This document shows positions 35,015 through 43,228 of a stretch of DNA of 64,000 bases, piece by piece. The position numbers and the translations under genes are program-made. The stretch's first letter is position 1. Each line of letters starts with the position of its first letter. This stretch comes from Kineosporia corallincola (GTDB taxonomy: Bacteria > Actinomycetota > Actinomycetes > Actinomycetales > Kineosporiaceae): the NCBI RefSeq assembly GCF_018499875.1, contig NZ_JAHBAY010000017.1:113878-177877 (forward strand), read 5' to 3'. The notes under the pieces are model-generated. The model ran no database searches, was not told the DNA's origin, and saw only the letters and a list, made by a program, of their open reading frames with translations.

Positions 35015-35896
35015 TCAGCTCAGCCGGGCCGACAGGAAACCTGCTACGAGAGAGGCCGGCTCGCTCGGGTCGGAGGAGAAGTCGTGCCCCTGCCCGGAGA
35101 GCAGGTGCAGTTCGCCGTGGCTGAAGACGGTCACGAACTTCTGGCTGCTCGCGACGGGGATCACGTCGTCGTCCTCCCCCTGGATCACGGTGACCGGACC
35201 GGTGTACCGGGCCGCGACCCGGTTCAGCGGGAGCTTCTGGGCGGTGAGGATGTAATTGCGGCCGAGCTGCTGACCGTCGACGGTGATGGTGGCGGGCGGG
35301 TCGGCGGGGTCGAACTCGGTCCCCAGGAAGTTCCCGCTGCGTGCCATCTGCGGGATGGTCGCGGCCGGGGCGAGCAGCGCCGTCGCCGTGATCTTCTCGC
35401 CGAGCTGCCCGGCCAGCATGGACGCGACCACCCCGCCCTGGGAGTGCCCGGCCAGCCCGATCGTGGAGACGAAGGACAGGCCCTCGGCGTACTCGTAGGC
35501 GGTCCGGGCGTCCTCGATCTCGCTGGGGACGGTCATCTCCCGGAACTCGCCTCCGCTGGCCCCGTGACCGTCGAAATCGATGCGCAGCGTGGCGATACCG
35601 TCGTTGTTGAGGGCCTGGGCACTGGCCTCGATCACCGGGTCGTCCTGACTTCCGCCCAGCCCGTGCAGGAGCAGCACGAGCGGCACCTTCCGGGTCCCGG
35701 TCGCGTTCTCCGGGACGTCGAGCGTGCCGGCCAGCTGGATGTCGTCCCGCTGGAGGCTCACCGTCTCCGAGCGCACGGCCGCGGTCGGTGTGCCGGTGCC
35801 GGTATCGGTCCCGGAGGAGCTCGCCGACGTGCAGCCGGAGGTCAGGGCGAGCAGGCCCGCGAGCACGAGGGTGGGCAGCAGCCGCAGACGCATCAT
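35015..35896 (-). CDS. Alpha/beta-hydrolase lipoprotein (esterase/peptidase S9-like)
   Basis: A 293-residue exported hydrolase. The signal peptide ends in a lipobox (LTSGC), then a Ser/Thr/Gly linker. The hydrolase fold shows LVLLLHGLGGSQDDP, the nucleophile in LAGHSQGGVVASML, an Asp in GEDDDVIPVASS, and the His in SGQGHDFSSDPSEP. It is probably an acyl or feruloyl/acetyl esterase working on wall polymers given the neighbours, but the substrate is not evident. The start is ATG 35896 or the next codon. Confidence 0.85.
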   Translation of the reverse strand: MMRLRLLPTLVLAGLLALTSGCTSASSSGTDTGTGTPTAAVRSETVSLQRDDIQLAGTLDVPENATGTRKVPLVLLLHGLGGSQDDPVIEASAQALNNDGIATLRIDFDGHGASGGEFREMTVPSEIEDARTAYEYAEGLSFVSTIGLAGHSQGGVVASMLAGQLGEKITATALLAPAATIPQMARSGNFLGTEFDPADPPATITVDGQQLGRNYILTAQKLPLNRVAARYTGPVTVIQGEDDDVIPVASSQKFVTVFSHGELHLLSGQGHDFSSDPSEPASLVAGFLSARLS

Positions 35897-36354
35897 GAGC
35901 TGCACCGTATGCAGTCCGGATGTGAACCGGACAGTCGGGATCGCGACGGCCGGGCCGGGTCGTCCGTCCGCCCGGAAAATCACTGCTTTCCCTTGCATCA
36001 CAAGGAGACCGCCTGGAGCCGGGCCCTGCTGATTCATCTCACCTGTGGACGGCCGGTCCGGCATGAATGAATTTCAGAAGATCCGGTCGGCCAGGGGCCG
36101 GGATCTTCGGCTCCGGGAGGCCGGTGTGGTTGCGTCGTCCCAGGTCAGAACGTATGCGTCCGACAGTTGCGAGGATGCCTTTCACATGCGTCACAGGGCC
36201 GGTGTTCCGTCCATTGACATCGGCGAAACGCCTCCGCAATCTGCTCGTAGCGCTGCCGGTGCTCGCAACAACATCAGCGTCACCGGGTAAGGCCGGCCCC
36301 AGGCCGGTCGCGGTCATTCCACATTGCGGTGGATCGAGCCATCAGGAGAATCGC
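35897..36354. other. Intergenic region upstream of the GH6 cellulase
   Basis: 458 bases without a gene I can support. TTGACA at 36214-36219 followed 17 bases later by CAATCT could be a sigma-70-like promoter. CAGGAGAA just before the ATG is the ribosome site. No convincing LacI/CebR-type palindrome was seen here. Confidence 0.4.
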
Positions 36355-38139
36355 ATGATCAGATTCAAACAGGGTACGGGACGCCTGCGCCCGCACCGTG
36401 TATTGGCCGCCACAGCGGCCATAGCCGTGGTCGGCACCGGGGCGTCGCTCGCCTCGATCGGTTCGGCTGCCGCGGCCCCCGGATGCTCGGTCAAGTACAC
36501 GGCGAACTCCTGGAACTCCGGATTCACCGCGAGCGTCGACATCACCAACTCCGGTGACCCGATCACCAGCTGGGCGCTGGAGTTCGACTACGCCGGCAAC
36601 CAGGTGGGCAGCGGGGCCTGGGGCGGCACGCTGACCCAGACCGGCAAGCACGTGAAGATCGTCAACGCCGCCTACAACGGCAGCCTGGCCACCGGCGCCA
36701 GCACGAATGTGGGCTTCAACGGCACGTACTCGGGGACCAACACCAACCCGACCGACTTCACCCTGAACGGCGTCGCCTGCAACGGCGGCGGCACCACCAA
36801 CCCGACGCCGACCACCACGACCACGGTCTCCCCGACCGCCACCCCCACCCCGACCACCACCGTCCAGCCCGGCAGCCACCTCGACAACCCTTACGTGGAC
36901 GCGAAGTGGTACGTCAACGCGGACTGGTCGGCCAAGGCGGCGGCCGAGCCGGGCGGCAGCGCCATCTCGAACCAGCCGACCGGTGTCTGGCTGGACAGCA
37001 TCGCCTCGATCACCGCCCCGGCCGGCTCCGGCTACGCCACCAGCCTGCGGGGTCACCTCGACAAGGCGCTGGCCCAGGGCGCGACCCTGGCCCAGTTCGT
37101 CATCTACGACCTCCCCGGCCGGGACTGCGCGGCGCTGGCGTCCAACGGTGAGCTCGGCCCGACGGAGATCGAGCGGTACAAGACCGAGTACATCGACCCG
37201 ATCGCGGCGATCCAGGCCGACCCGAAGTACTCCTCGATCCGGATCGTCAACATCGTCGAGATCGACTCGCTGCCGAACCTGGTGACCAACGCGGGCAGCG
37301 CCGCCGGTGCCACCGAGGCCTGCCGCACGATGCTGGCCAACGGCAACTACTCGACCGGTATCGCCTACGCCCTGTCGAAACTGCATGCGGCGGGCACGAA
37401 CAACTACAACTACATCGACGCCGCGCACCACGGCTGGCTCGGCTGGGACACCAACTTCGCCCCGGCGGCGACGATGTTCGCCGACACCGCGAAGAAGGCC
37501 ACCGGCGGCGTCAACACGGTGGACGGCTTCATCACCAACACCGCCAACTACTCGGCCCTGAACGAGCCGTTCGTCAAGATCAGCACCACCGTGAACGGCC
37601 AGAGCGTGCGGCAGTCGAAATGGGTGGACTGGAACCAGTACACCGACGAGCTGACCTTCGCCCAGGCGTTCCGCAACCAGCTGGTCTCGGCCGGGTTCAA
37701 CTCGAACATCGGGATGCTGATCGACACCTCCCGCAACGGCTGGGGCGGTTCCGCCCGGCCGACCGCGGCCAGCACCTCGACCGACCTGAACACCTACGTG
37801 GACGCGTCCCGCATCGACCGGCGGATCCACGCCGGCAACTGGTGCAACCAGAGCGGTGCCGGACTCGGTGAGCGTCCGAAGGCGGCCCCGGCCGCCGGAA
37901 TCGACGCCTACACCTGGATCAAGCCTCCGGGCGAGTCGGACGGGTCGAGCTCGCTGATCCCGACCGGCGCGGACAACCCGGGTGGCAAGGGCTTCGACCG
38001 GATGTGCGACCCGACCTACACCGGCAACGGCCGCAACGGGAACAGCATGAGTGGTGCCCTGCCCAACGCCCCGGTCTCCGGGGCCTGGTTCTCGGCCCAG
38101 TTCCGTCAGCTCCTGGCCAACGCCTACCCGGCGCTGTGA
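36355..38139 (+). CDS. Secreted cellulase, CBM2-GH6
   Basis: A 594-residue exported enzyme. Signal peptide to about residue 41; CBM2 cellulose-binding module at 43-143 (CSVKYTANSWNSGFTASVDI, with the usual Trp and terminal Cys residues); Pro/Thr linker 144-173; GH6 catalytic domain 175-594. The catalytic acid Asp257 is in YDLPGRDCAALASNGE, and a second GH6 motif is YIDAAHHGWLGW. The large catalytic domain (about 420 residues) suggests an exo-acting cellobiohydrolase of the Cel6B type. A strong hairpin terminator follows. Confidence 0.95.
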   Translation: MIRFKQGTGRLRPHRVLAATAAIAVVGTGASLASIGSAAAAPGCSVKYTANSWNSGFTASVDITNSGDPITSWALEFDYAGNQVGSGAWGGTLTQTGKHVKIVNAAYNGSLATGASTNVGFNGTYSGTNTNPTDFTLNGVACNGGGTTNPTPTTTTTVSPTATPTPTTTVQPGSHLDNPYVDAKWYVNADWSAKAAAEPGGSAISNQPTGVWLDSIASITAPAGSGYATSLRGHLDKALAQGATLAQFVIYDLPGRDCAALASNGELGPTEIERYKTEYIDPIAAIQADPKYSSIRIVNIVEIDSLPNLVTNAGSAAGATEACRTMLANGNYSTGIAYALSKLHAAGTNNYNYIDAAHHGWLGWDTNFAPAATMFADTAKKATGGVNTVDGFITNTANYSALNEPFVKISTTVNGQSVRQSKWVDWNQYTDELTFAQAFRNQLVSAGFNSNIGMLIDTSRNGWGGSARPTAASTSTDLNTYVDASRIDRRIHAGNWCNQSGAGLGERPKAAPAAGIDAYTWIKPPGESDGSSSLIPTGADNPGGKGFDRMCDPTYTGNGRNGNSMSGALPNAPVSGAWFSAQFRQLLANAYPAL

Positions 38140-38163
38140 CCTGAGAGCAACCGGATAACACCT

Positions 38164-38208
38164 GAAAGCCCCGTCCCGGCCGGAGATCCCGGTCGGGACG
38201 GGGCTTTC
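38164..38208. terminator. Strong intrinsic terminator hairpin
   Basis: Stem GAAAGCCCCGTCCCG paired with CGGGACGGGGCTTTC (15 bases) around a 15-base loop that can itself pair partly. It lies 24 bases after the cellulase stop and before the convergent LacI gene, so it may serve both directions. Confidence 0.85.
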
Positions 38209-38277
38209 GTGCTGGTGCTTCCGGTCAGAACTGAGGACGTCCCGGTCACCACCGGGCCCGGTCCGCCGGAGAGCGGC

Positions 38278-39252
38278 TCAGGTGGAGGAGCGGATGACCA
38301 GCTCGGTGTCGAGAATCTGGTCGCCGGCGGGCCCGCCACCGGAAACCACTTGCTCGAAGAGCAGTTCGGCGGCCAGCGCCCCGAGTCGCTCGACCGGCTG
38401 GCGGACCGTGGTCAGGGGTGGATCGGTGAACGCGGCCGCGGTCACGTCGTCGAAGCCGATCATCGCGACGTCGGTGGGGATCTGCCGGCCGGCCTGGCGC
38501 AGGGCCATCATGGCGCCCATCGCCATCGGGTCCGAGGCGGCGAAGACCGCGTCCAGGTGGGGGGCCTGGTCGAGCAGCAGTCGCATGGCGTTCTTGCCAC
38601 CAAGTGGGGTGAAGTCGCCGGACGCGACCAGCGGTGGGCGACCGGCCGCGGCGAGTGCGTCGAGGTAACCGGAGAGCCGGTCCCGGGCGGCGGGCAGATC
38701 GGCCGGACCGGCAATCAGGGCAATCCTTTTCCGGGTCTTCAGCAGCAGCTCGACCGCGGCCCGGGCGCCGCCGCGGTTGTCCACGTCGACGAAGGGCATG
38801 TGCACGTCCTCCACCGGCCGCCCGGCGGCGCGGATCGGCAGCCGGGTGCCGGCCAGGGTCAGGGCCAGCGGGTGCCGGCCGTGCACGGAGACCAGCAGGG
38901 CTCCGTCCGAACCCCCTCCGAGCAGGTGCTTTTCGGTCGAGGCGAAGACCGGTCCGGCCGCCGAGATGAGGGGTAACGGAACGCCGCGCCCGGACAGGTA
39001 GGTCTCGGCCCCGTTGATGAAGCGCACGAAGAAGGGGTCGTTGAACATCCGGGTGGTGGGCTCGCAGATCACCGCGGAGATGATCGGGGGATGCCGGATG
39101 TCGCCGGGTCGCTCACCGAGGCGCAGATATCCCAGGCGGGAGGCCGCCGCGTAGACCTGCCGCCGAGTGGTGGTGCTCACCTGCGCCGAACCACTCATCA
39201 CCCGGGAGACCGTAGCCGGAGAAACGCCCGCTTCCGCGGCGACCTTCGCCAT
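38278..39252 (-). CDS. LacI-family transcriptional regulator (cellulase locus)
   Basis: A 324-residue regulator with helix-turn-helix MAKVAAEAGVSPATVSRVMSG at its very N-terminus and the usual effector domain (PIISAVICEPTTRMFNDPFF; VAMIGFDDVTAAAFTDPPLTTVRQ). The ATG at 39252 is chosen; the only upstream in-frame start is a TTG at 39315, which would put a perfect 19-base palindrome inside the coding region. It sits between the two secreted cellulases and is a candidate repressor of GH5 and perhaps GH6. Confidence 0.9.
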   Translation of the reverse strand: MAKVAAEAGVSPATVSRVMSGSAQVSTTTRRQVYAAASRLGYLRLGERPGDIRHPPIISAVICEPTTRMFNDPFFVRFINGAETYLSGRGVPLPLISAAGPVFASTEKHLLGGGSDGALLVSVHGRHPLALTLAGTRLPIRAAGRPVEDVHMPFVDVDNRGGARAAVELLLKTRKRIALIAGPADLPAARDRLSGYLDALAAAGRPPLVASGDFTPLGGKNAMRLLLDQAPHLDAVFAASDPMAMGAMMALRQAGRQIPTDVAMIGFDDVTAAAFTDPPLTTVRQPVERLGALAAELLFEQVVSGGGPAGDQILDTELVIRSST

Positions 39253-39288
39253 GGTCGTGTTCTTGGCCGTTGTCGTCTCCTTTGACGA

Positions 39289-39307
39289 CCTGCACAACGT
39301 GTGCAGG
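39289..39307. promoter_or_regulatory. Perfect palindromic operator at the LacI promoter
   Basis: CCTGCACAACGTGTGCAGG: 8-base arms fully complementary around ACG, 37 bases before the LacI start. Probably an autoregulatory site. Confidence 0.65.
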
Positions 39308-39522
39308 TAGGGCAAGCATTACGTGAATGGTCACACGCCCTCGATGCATCGGCAAGACATCCCTGCCGCAGGGAGTTCCCGCACCGGACGGAGAATTTCT
39401 TCGCAGATTCTCAGGTTTTTCGGGCAACCTTTTGGCGGCCCCGGACGACCGTCACGGTAGAGCCGTTACGGGCCTCGGTGGGGCCGCCGGAGGGGCCTTG
39501 AGATCCGCATTTCCGATTGACC

Positions 39523-39536
39523 GGAAAGCGTTTTCC
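39523..39536. promoter_or_regulatory. Putative LacI-type operator upstream of the GH5 cellulase
   Basis: GGAAAGCGTTTTCC, 5-base arms around GCGT, 115 bases before the GH5 start. The core differs from the palindrome at 39289, so it may bind a different LacI protein. The 398-base region 39253-39650 otherwise holds no gene I can support; a second inverted repeat ATGAAA/TTTCAT lies at 39585-39599. Confidence 0.5.
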
Positions 39537-39650
39537 AAGCAATGATTTCTTCAAGGTTTCGCGTTCTCCTGCGGTGATCATTAAATGAAACAATTTCATC
39601 GTCCGGGCTTACGCGATGTCAAAAAATCTCCTTTGGATCGAGGGCGTTCC

Positions 39651-41156
39651 ATGTGGCGACGAACTGCTTTGCTGGCCGCCGGCATCTTCGCCGCGGGTGC
39701 GGCACTGGCCCCCGTGATACCGGCGGCACAGGCCGCCGCCGGGTGCCAGGTCGACTACGCGGTCCAGAGTCAGTGGGCAGACGGTTTCCAGGGGGCCGTC
39801 ACCGTGCACAACCTGGGTGACGCGATCAACGGCTGGACGCTGACGTTCGATTTCCCGACCGCCGGCCAGAAGGTCACCCAGGGCTGGAGCGCCACCTGGA
39901 CCCAGTCCGGCACCGCTGTCAAGGCGGTGAACTCGAGCTGGAACGCCGCCCTGCCGACCAACGGCTCGGTCTCCCTGGGCTTCCTCGGGTCCTCCGGCGC
40001 GAGCAACCCGGTGCCGACATCGTTCAAGCTCAACGGCGTGATCTGTAACGGGGACACGTCCACCCCCACCCCGAGCACCTCGGCCACCCCGACCGCCTCT
40101 TCGACTCCCACCCCGACCACGTCGACCGACCCGGGAGCGGCGCCGGCGCTGCACGTGTCCGGCAACCAGGTGGTGACCGCGGCCGGCACGCCCTACCGCT
40201 TCCTCGGCGTCAACCGGTCGGGTGGGGAGTTCGCCTGCATCAAGAACCGCACCGGTATCTGGGACGGCCCGATGGACCAGGCATCGGTGACCGCGATGCG
40301 GTCCTGGAAGATTCGCACCGTCCGGGTGCCGCTGAACGAGGAATGCTGGCTGGGCACCACCAGCAACCCGGTTCCGGAATACAGCGGGACGGCCTATCAG
40401 AACGAGGTGAAGCGCTATGTCAAGCTCCTCATCGACAACGGGATAACCCCGATCGTCGAACTGCACTGGAGCTACGGCGCCTACACCGGCAATTCCTCCG
40501 GCTGCGCCGACGTGGCCGCGGTGTGTCAGAAGCCGATGCCGGACACGCAGTACTCGCCCGCTTTCTGGACCGGCGTCGCGAACGCCTTCAAGGGCAATGA
40601 CGCGGTGGTGTTCGACCTGTTCAACGAGCCGTATCCGGAACGCGCGACCGGTGACGCCACGTCCGGCTGGAAATGCTGGCGCGACGGCGGCACCTGCGCC
40701 GGGATCAATTATTCGGTGGCCGGATTCCAGACCCTGGTGAACGCGGTCCGGGCCACCGGCGCGACCAATGTGATCGTGCTCGGCGGTCTGGCCTATTCCA
40801 ACGACCTGAGCCAGTGGCTGGCCTACAAGCCGGCCGACCCGCTGAACAACCTGGTGGCGATGGCCCACGTCTACAACTTCAACACCTGCGCCTCCACGTC
40901 CTGCTGGGACAGCCAGCTGGCCCCGGTGGCCGCCCAGGTGCCGCTGGTGTTCGGCGAGATCGGCGAGAACGACTGTGCCCACGGGTTTGTCGACGGCCTG
41001 ATGAACTGGGCCGACGCCCATTCCGTCGGTTATCTGGGCTGGACCTGGAACACCTGGGACTGCGCCAGCGGCCCTTCACTGATCAGTGACTACGACGGCA
41101 CCGCGACCGCTTTCGGCCAGGGAATCAAGACGCGCCTGGCCGCCGTCTCGAACTGA
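39651..41156 (+). CDS. Secreted cellulase, CBM2-GH5
   Basis: A 501-residue exported enzyme: signal peptide to about residue 30, CBM2 at 32-133, Ser/Thr/Pro linker 134-163, GH5 catalytic domain 165-501. Catalytic residues are acid/base Glu326 (VVFDLFNEPYPE) and nucleophile Glu436 (PLVFGEIGEN). It cleaves beta-1,4-glucan (or possibly mannan) chains. I chose ATG 39651 because it directly precedes a good signal peptide (MWRRTALLAAG); an in-frame ATG at 39585 would add 22 polar residues. Confidence 0.94.
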   Translation: MWRRTALLAAGIFAAGAALAPVIPAAQAAAGCQVDYAVQSQWADGFQGAVTVHNLGDAINGWTLTFDFPTAGQKVTQGWSATWTQSGTAVKAVNSSWNAALPTNGSVSLGFLGSSGASNPVPTSFKLNGVICNGDTSTPTPSTSATPTASSTPTPTTSTDPGAAPALHVSGNQVVTAAGTPYRFLGVNRSGGEFACIKNRTGIWDGPMDQASVTAMRSWKIRTVRVPLNEECWLGTTSNPVPEYSGTAYQNEVKRYVKLLIDNGITPIVELHWSYGAYTGNSSGCADVAAVCQKPMPDTQYSPAFWTGVANAFKGNDAVVFDLFNEPYPERATGDATSGWKCWRDGGTCAGINYSVAGFQTLVNAVRATGATNVIVLGGLAYSNDLSQWLAYKPADPLNNLVAMAHVYNFNTCASTSCWDSQLAPVAAQVPLVFGEIGENDCAHGFVDGLMNWADAHSVGYLGWTWNTWDCASGPSLISDYDGTATAFGQGIKTRLAAVSN

Positions 41157-41203
41157 ACCGGAATCCGTGGCGATGACGAGGTGAGGGCTCCAGGGGCCCG
41201 CGA

Positions 41204-41234
41204 CCGGACGGCCAGGAAAGGGGACGCCGTCCGG
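41204..41234. terminator. Possible terminator hairpin after the GH5 gene
   Basis: Nine-base stem CCGGACGGC/GCCGTCCGG with a 13-base loop, 48 bases after the cellulase stop. No T-run follows, so strength is uncertain. Confidence 0.4.
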
Positions 41235-41332
41235 CTCGCGCGGCCTGGACCATGAGATGACCCGGCAAAGTTCCGGTCGGGCAGGGGATCCCGCTGTCCG
41301 GGCGCCGTGCGAGATTGCATAGGTTGACCTGC

Positions 41333-42472
41333 ATGCTCGATCTTCACAGCGAGGTACTCGCCACTCATCCGGTGTTCGACGGCCACAACGACCTGCCCTG
41401 GCAGATCCGCAAGGACTACGCATCCGACCCGGTCCAGGTCGGACTGGACCGGGGGCAGGCGTCGCTGCACACCGACATCCCGCGGCTGCGCGCGGGTGGG
41501 GTCGGTGCCCAGTTCTGGTCGGTGTTCGTGCCCTCGCGCTGGGAACATCCGGCGGCCGTGACGGCGACCTTCGAGCAGATCGACATCGTCCGCCGGATGG
41601 TGCTGGCCCACCCCGAGGTGTTCCGCTGGGCCGCCACGGCTGCGGACGTCCGCGCGGCGATCGCGGAGGGACGCATCGCGTCCCTTCCGGGTGCCGAGGG
41701 CGGGCAGAGCATCGCCAGTTCACTGGGGGTGCTCCGCGAACTGCGCCGCGCCGGGCTGGCCTACATGACGCTCACCCACAACGACAACACGCCGTGGTCG
41801 GCCTCGGCCACCGGTGCGCCGGTCGACTACGGGCTCACCGACTTCGGCCGGGACGTGGTGCGGGAGATGAACCGGATCGGCATGCTCGTCGATCTCTCGC
41901 ACGTGCACGAACGCACGATGCACGACGCGCTCGACATAGCCACAGAACCTGTGATTTTTTCTCACTCCAGCGCCCGGGCCGTCACGGACCATCCGCGAAA
42001 TGTGCCGGACACAGTGCTGGAACGACTGCGTGACAACGGGGGAGTGCTGATGGTCACCTTCGTTCCCGCATTCGTGAGGCAGGAGTGCACCGATCACCGT
42101 GCCGCGGCCGCGGCCGAGCAGGAGCGGCTCGGCCTGAGCGGCGCTCCCTACGAGCCGGCCGGCGGCGACGAGGCTCTGGCGGGGTACCAGCGGTGGCTGG
42201 CCGCGAACCCTCGGCCGAGGGCGAGGGTGGACGACGTGGTGGCCCACCTCGAGCATGCGCGCGAGGTGGTCGGCCCGCAGCACCTGGGGCTCGGGGGCGA
42301 CTACGACGGTGTCGACGAGCTGCCCGAGGGCATGGGCGACGTGACGGCATACCCGGTGCTGCTGCGAGCCCTGGCCGAACGGGGCTGGTCGGCGGCCGAC
42401 CTGCGGGCTCTGACCAGCGGTAACGTGCTGCGGGTGCTGGAGGAGGCGCAGGACGGCACGTCCGTCGACTGA
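41333..42472 (+). CDS. Membrane dipeptidase-type (renal dipeptidase, M19) metallopeptidase
   Basis: A 379-residue zinc dipeptidase without a signal peptide. Metal ligands sit in FDGHNDLPWQ, the bridging Glu in PGAEGGQSIASS, and His in IFSHSSARAVTDHPRN; GLGGDYDGVDELPEG is also typical. It hydrolyses dipeptides, including D-residue or dehydro types. It has no strong ribosome site (GGTTGACCTGC before the ATG), so short-leader translation is possible. The adjacent Lrp regulator and peptide-type ABC importer suggest a common peptide or amino acid substrate. Confidence 0.92.
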   Translation: MLDLHSEVLATHPVFDGHNDLPWQIRKDYASDPVQVGLDRGQASLHTDIPRLRAGGVGAQFWSVFVPSRWEHPAAVTATFEQIDIVRRMVLAHPEVFRWAATAADVRAAIAEGRIASLPGAEGGQSIASSLGVLRELRRAGLAYMTLTHNDNTPWSASATGAPVDYGLTDFGRDVVREMNRIGMLVDLSHVHERTMHDALDIATEPVIFSHSSARAVTDHPRNVPDTVLERLRDNGGVLMVTFVPAFVRQECTDHRAAAAAEQERLGLSGAPYEPAGGDEALAGYQRWLAANPRPRARVDDVVAHLEHAREVVGPQHLGLGGDYDGVDELPEGMGDVTAYPVLLRALAERGWSAADLRALTSGNVLRVLEEAQDGTSVD

Positions 42473-42486
42473 AAGGTGGTGGCGGG

Positions 42487-42993
42487 TCAGCCGGCGTCGG
42501 CCGGCTGGTCCGCCACCGGGCCCGGTCCCCGCCAGCGGCTGAACACCAGCGTGGTGTAGGTGTCGCCGACCGCCGGGTCGCTCGTCACGTGGTCCAGCAC
42601 GAAGTCCGACAGCGCGTCCGGGCTCTCCGCGACCACCTCGGCCAGATAGTCGTCCGCCCCGGCGACCAGCCAGAGATGCAGCACCTGGGGAAGATTCGTC
42701 ATCACCTCCGCGAAACGGGCATTTTCTTCGCGCGAGTGCTCCTTCAGCTTGATCCGCACGATCGCGCGAATGCCCAGACCCACCTGACGCGGGTCGATCT
42801 CTGCGTGGAATCCGGAAATAACGCCCAGTTCAACCAGATTCCGCACGCGCGACAGGCAGGACGAGGCAGCGAGGCCCACGCGATCGGCGAGCTCCTTGTT
42901 GGGCAGCCGGCCGTCCTTCGACAGCACCGCCAGGATGGCGCGGTCCATGTCGTCGAGGCGAGGAGCCGCCGCCCCCCGGGGGGAAACAGACAT
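42487..42993 (-). CDS. Lrp/AsnC-family regulator
   Basis: A 168-residue regulator: helix-turn-helix LDDMDRAILAVLSKDGRLPN, then ELADRVGLAASSCLSRVRNL, then the RAM ligand/oligomer domain (IRAIVRIKLKEHSREENARF; VLHLWLVAGADDYLAEVVAE). These sense amino acids or related molecules. It is divergent from the long ABC/catabolic operon beginning at 43229, with an inverted repeat between them, and is its probable regulator. Confidence 0.93.
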   Translation of the reverse strand: MSVSPRGAAAPRLDDMDRAILAVLSKDGRLPNKELADRVGLAASSCLSRVRNLVELGVISGFHAEIDPRQVGLGIRAIVRIKLKEHSREENARFAEVMTNLPQVLHLWLVAGADDYLAEVVAESPDALSDFVLDHVTSDPAVGDTYTTLVFSRWRGPGPVADQPADAG

Positions 42994-43036
42994 TTAACAA
43001 TTCTCCTTCTGAACGCAGGACCGAATTCTCTCTCGT

Positions 43037-43057
43037 CTGACGAATATTCTACGTCAG
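43037..43057. promoter_or_regulatory. Putative Lrp/AsnC binding site
   Basis: Inverted repeat CTGACG (43037-43042) and CGTCAG (43052-43057) around the A/T-rich spacer AATATTCTA, the usual shape of Lrp/AsnC sites. It lies between the regulator and the importer/catabolic operon. Confidence 0.55.
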
Positions 43058-43228
43058 TCTTGCCCCTCTTGGGGGCTGCGTGCATACTTCAGGGCATCAA
43101 GCCGAATTGCAGTGAAGCTCCGAACTGCTCGGCACTCGCTGGCGCTGGCGCCCGCATTCCCCTTCGCCGCCGCGTCCCCCTTCGTGATGGCGTGCTCCTC
43201 GGGTGGACCACGTGAGAGGAACTTACTG

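Noticed and set aside
36063..36290. Short ORF upstream of the GH6 cellulase
   Set aside because: No ribosome site, no recognisable sequence, lies in the expected promoter region.
42054..42423. Arg/Gly-rich antisense and alternate frames in the dipeptidase
   Set aside because: Compositional shadows of the dipeptidase gene.
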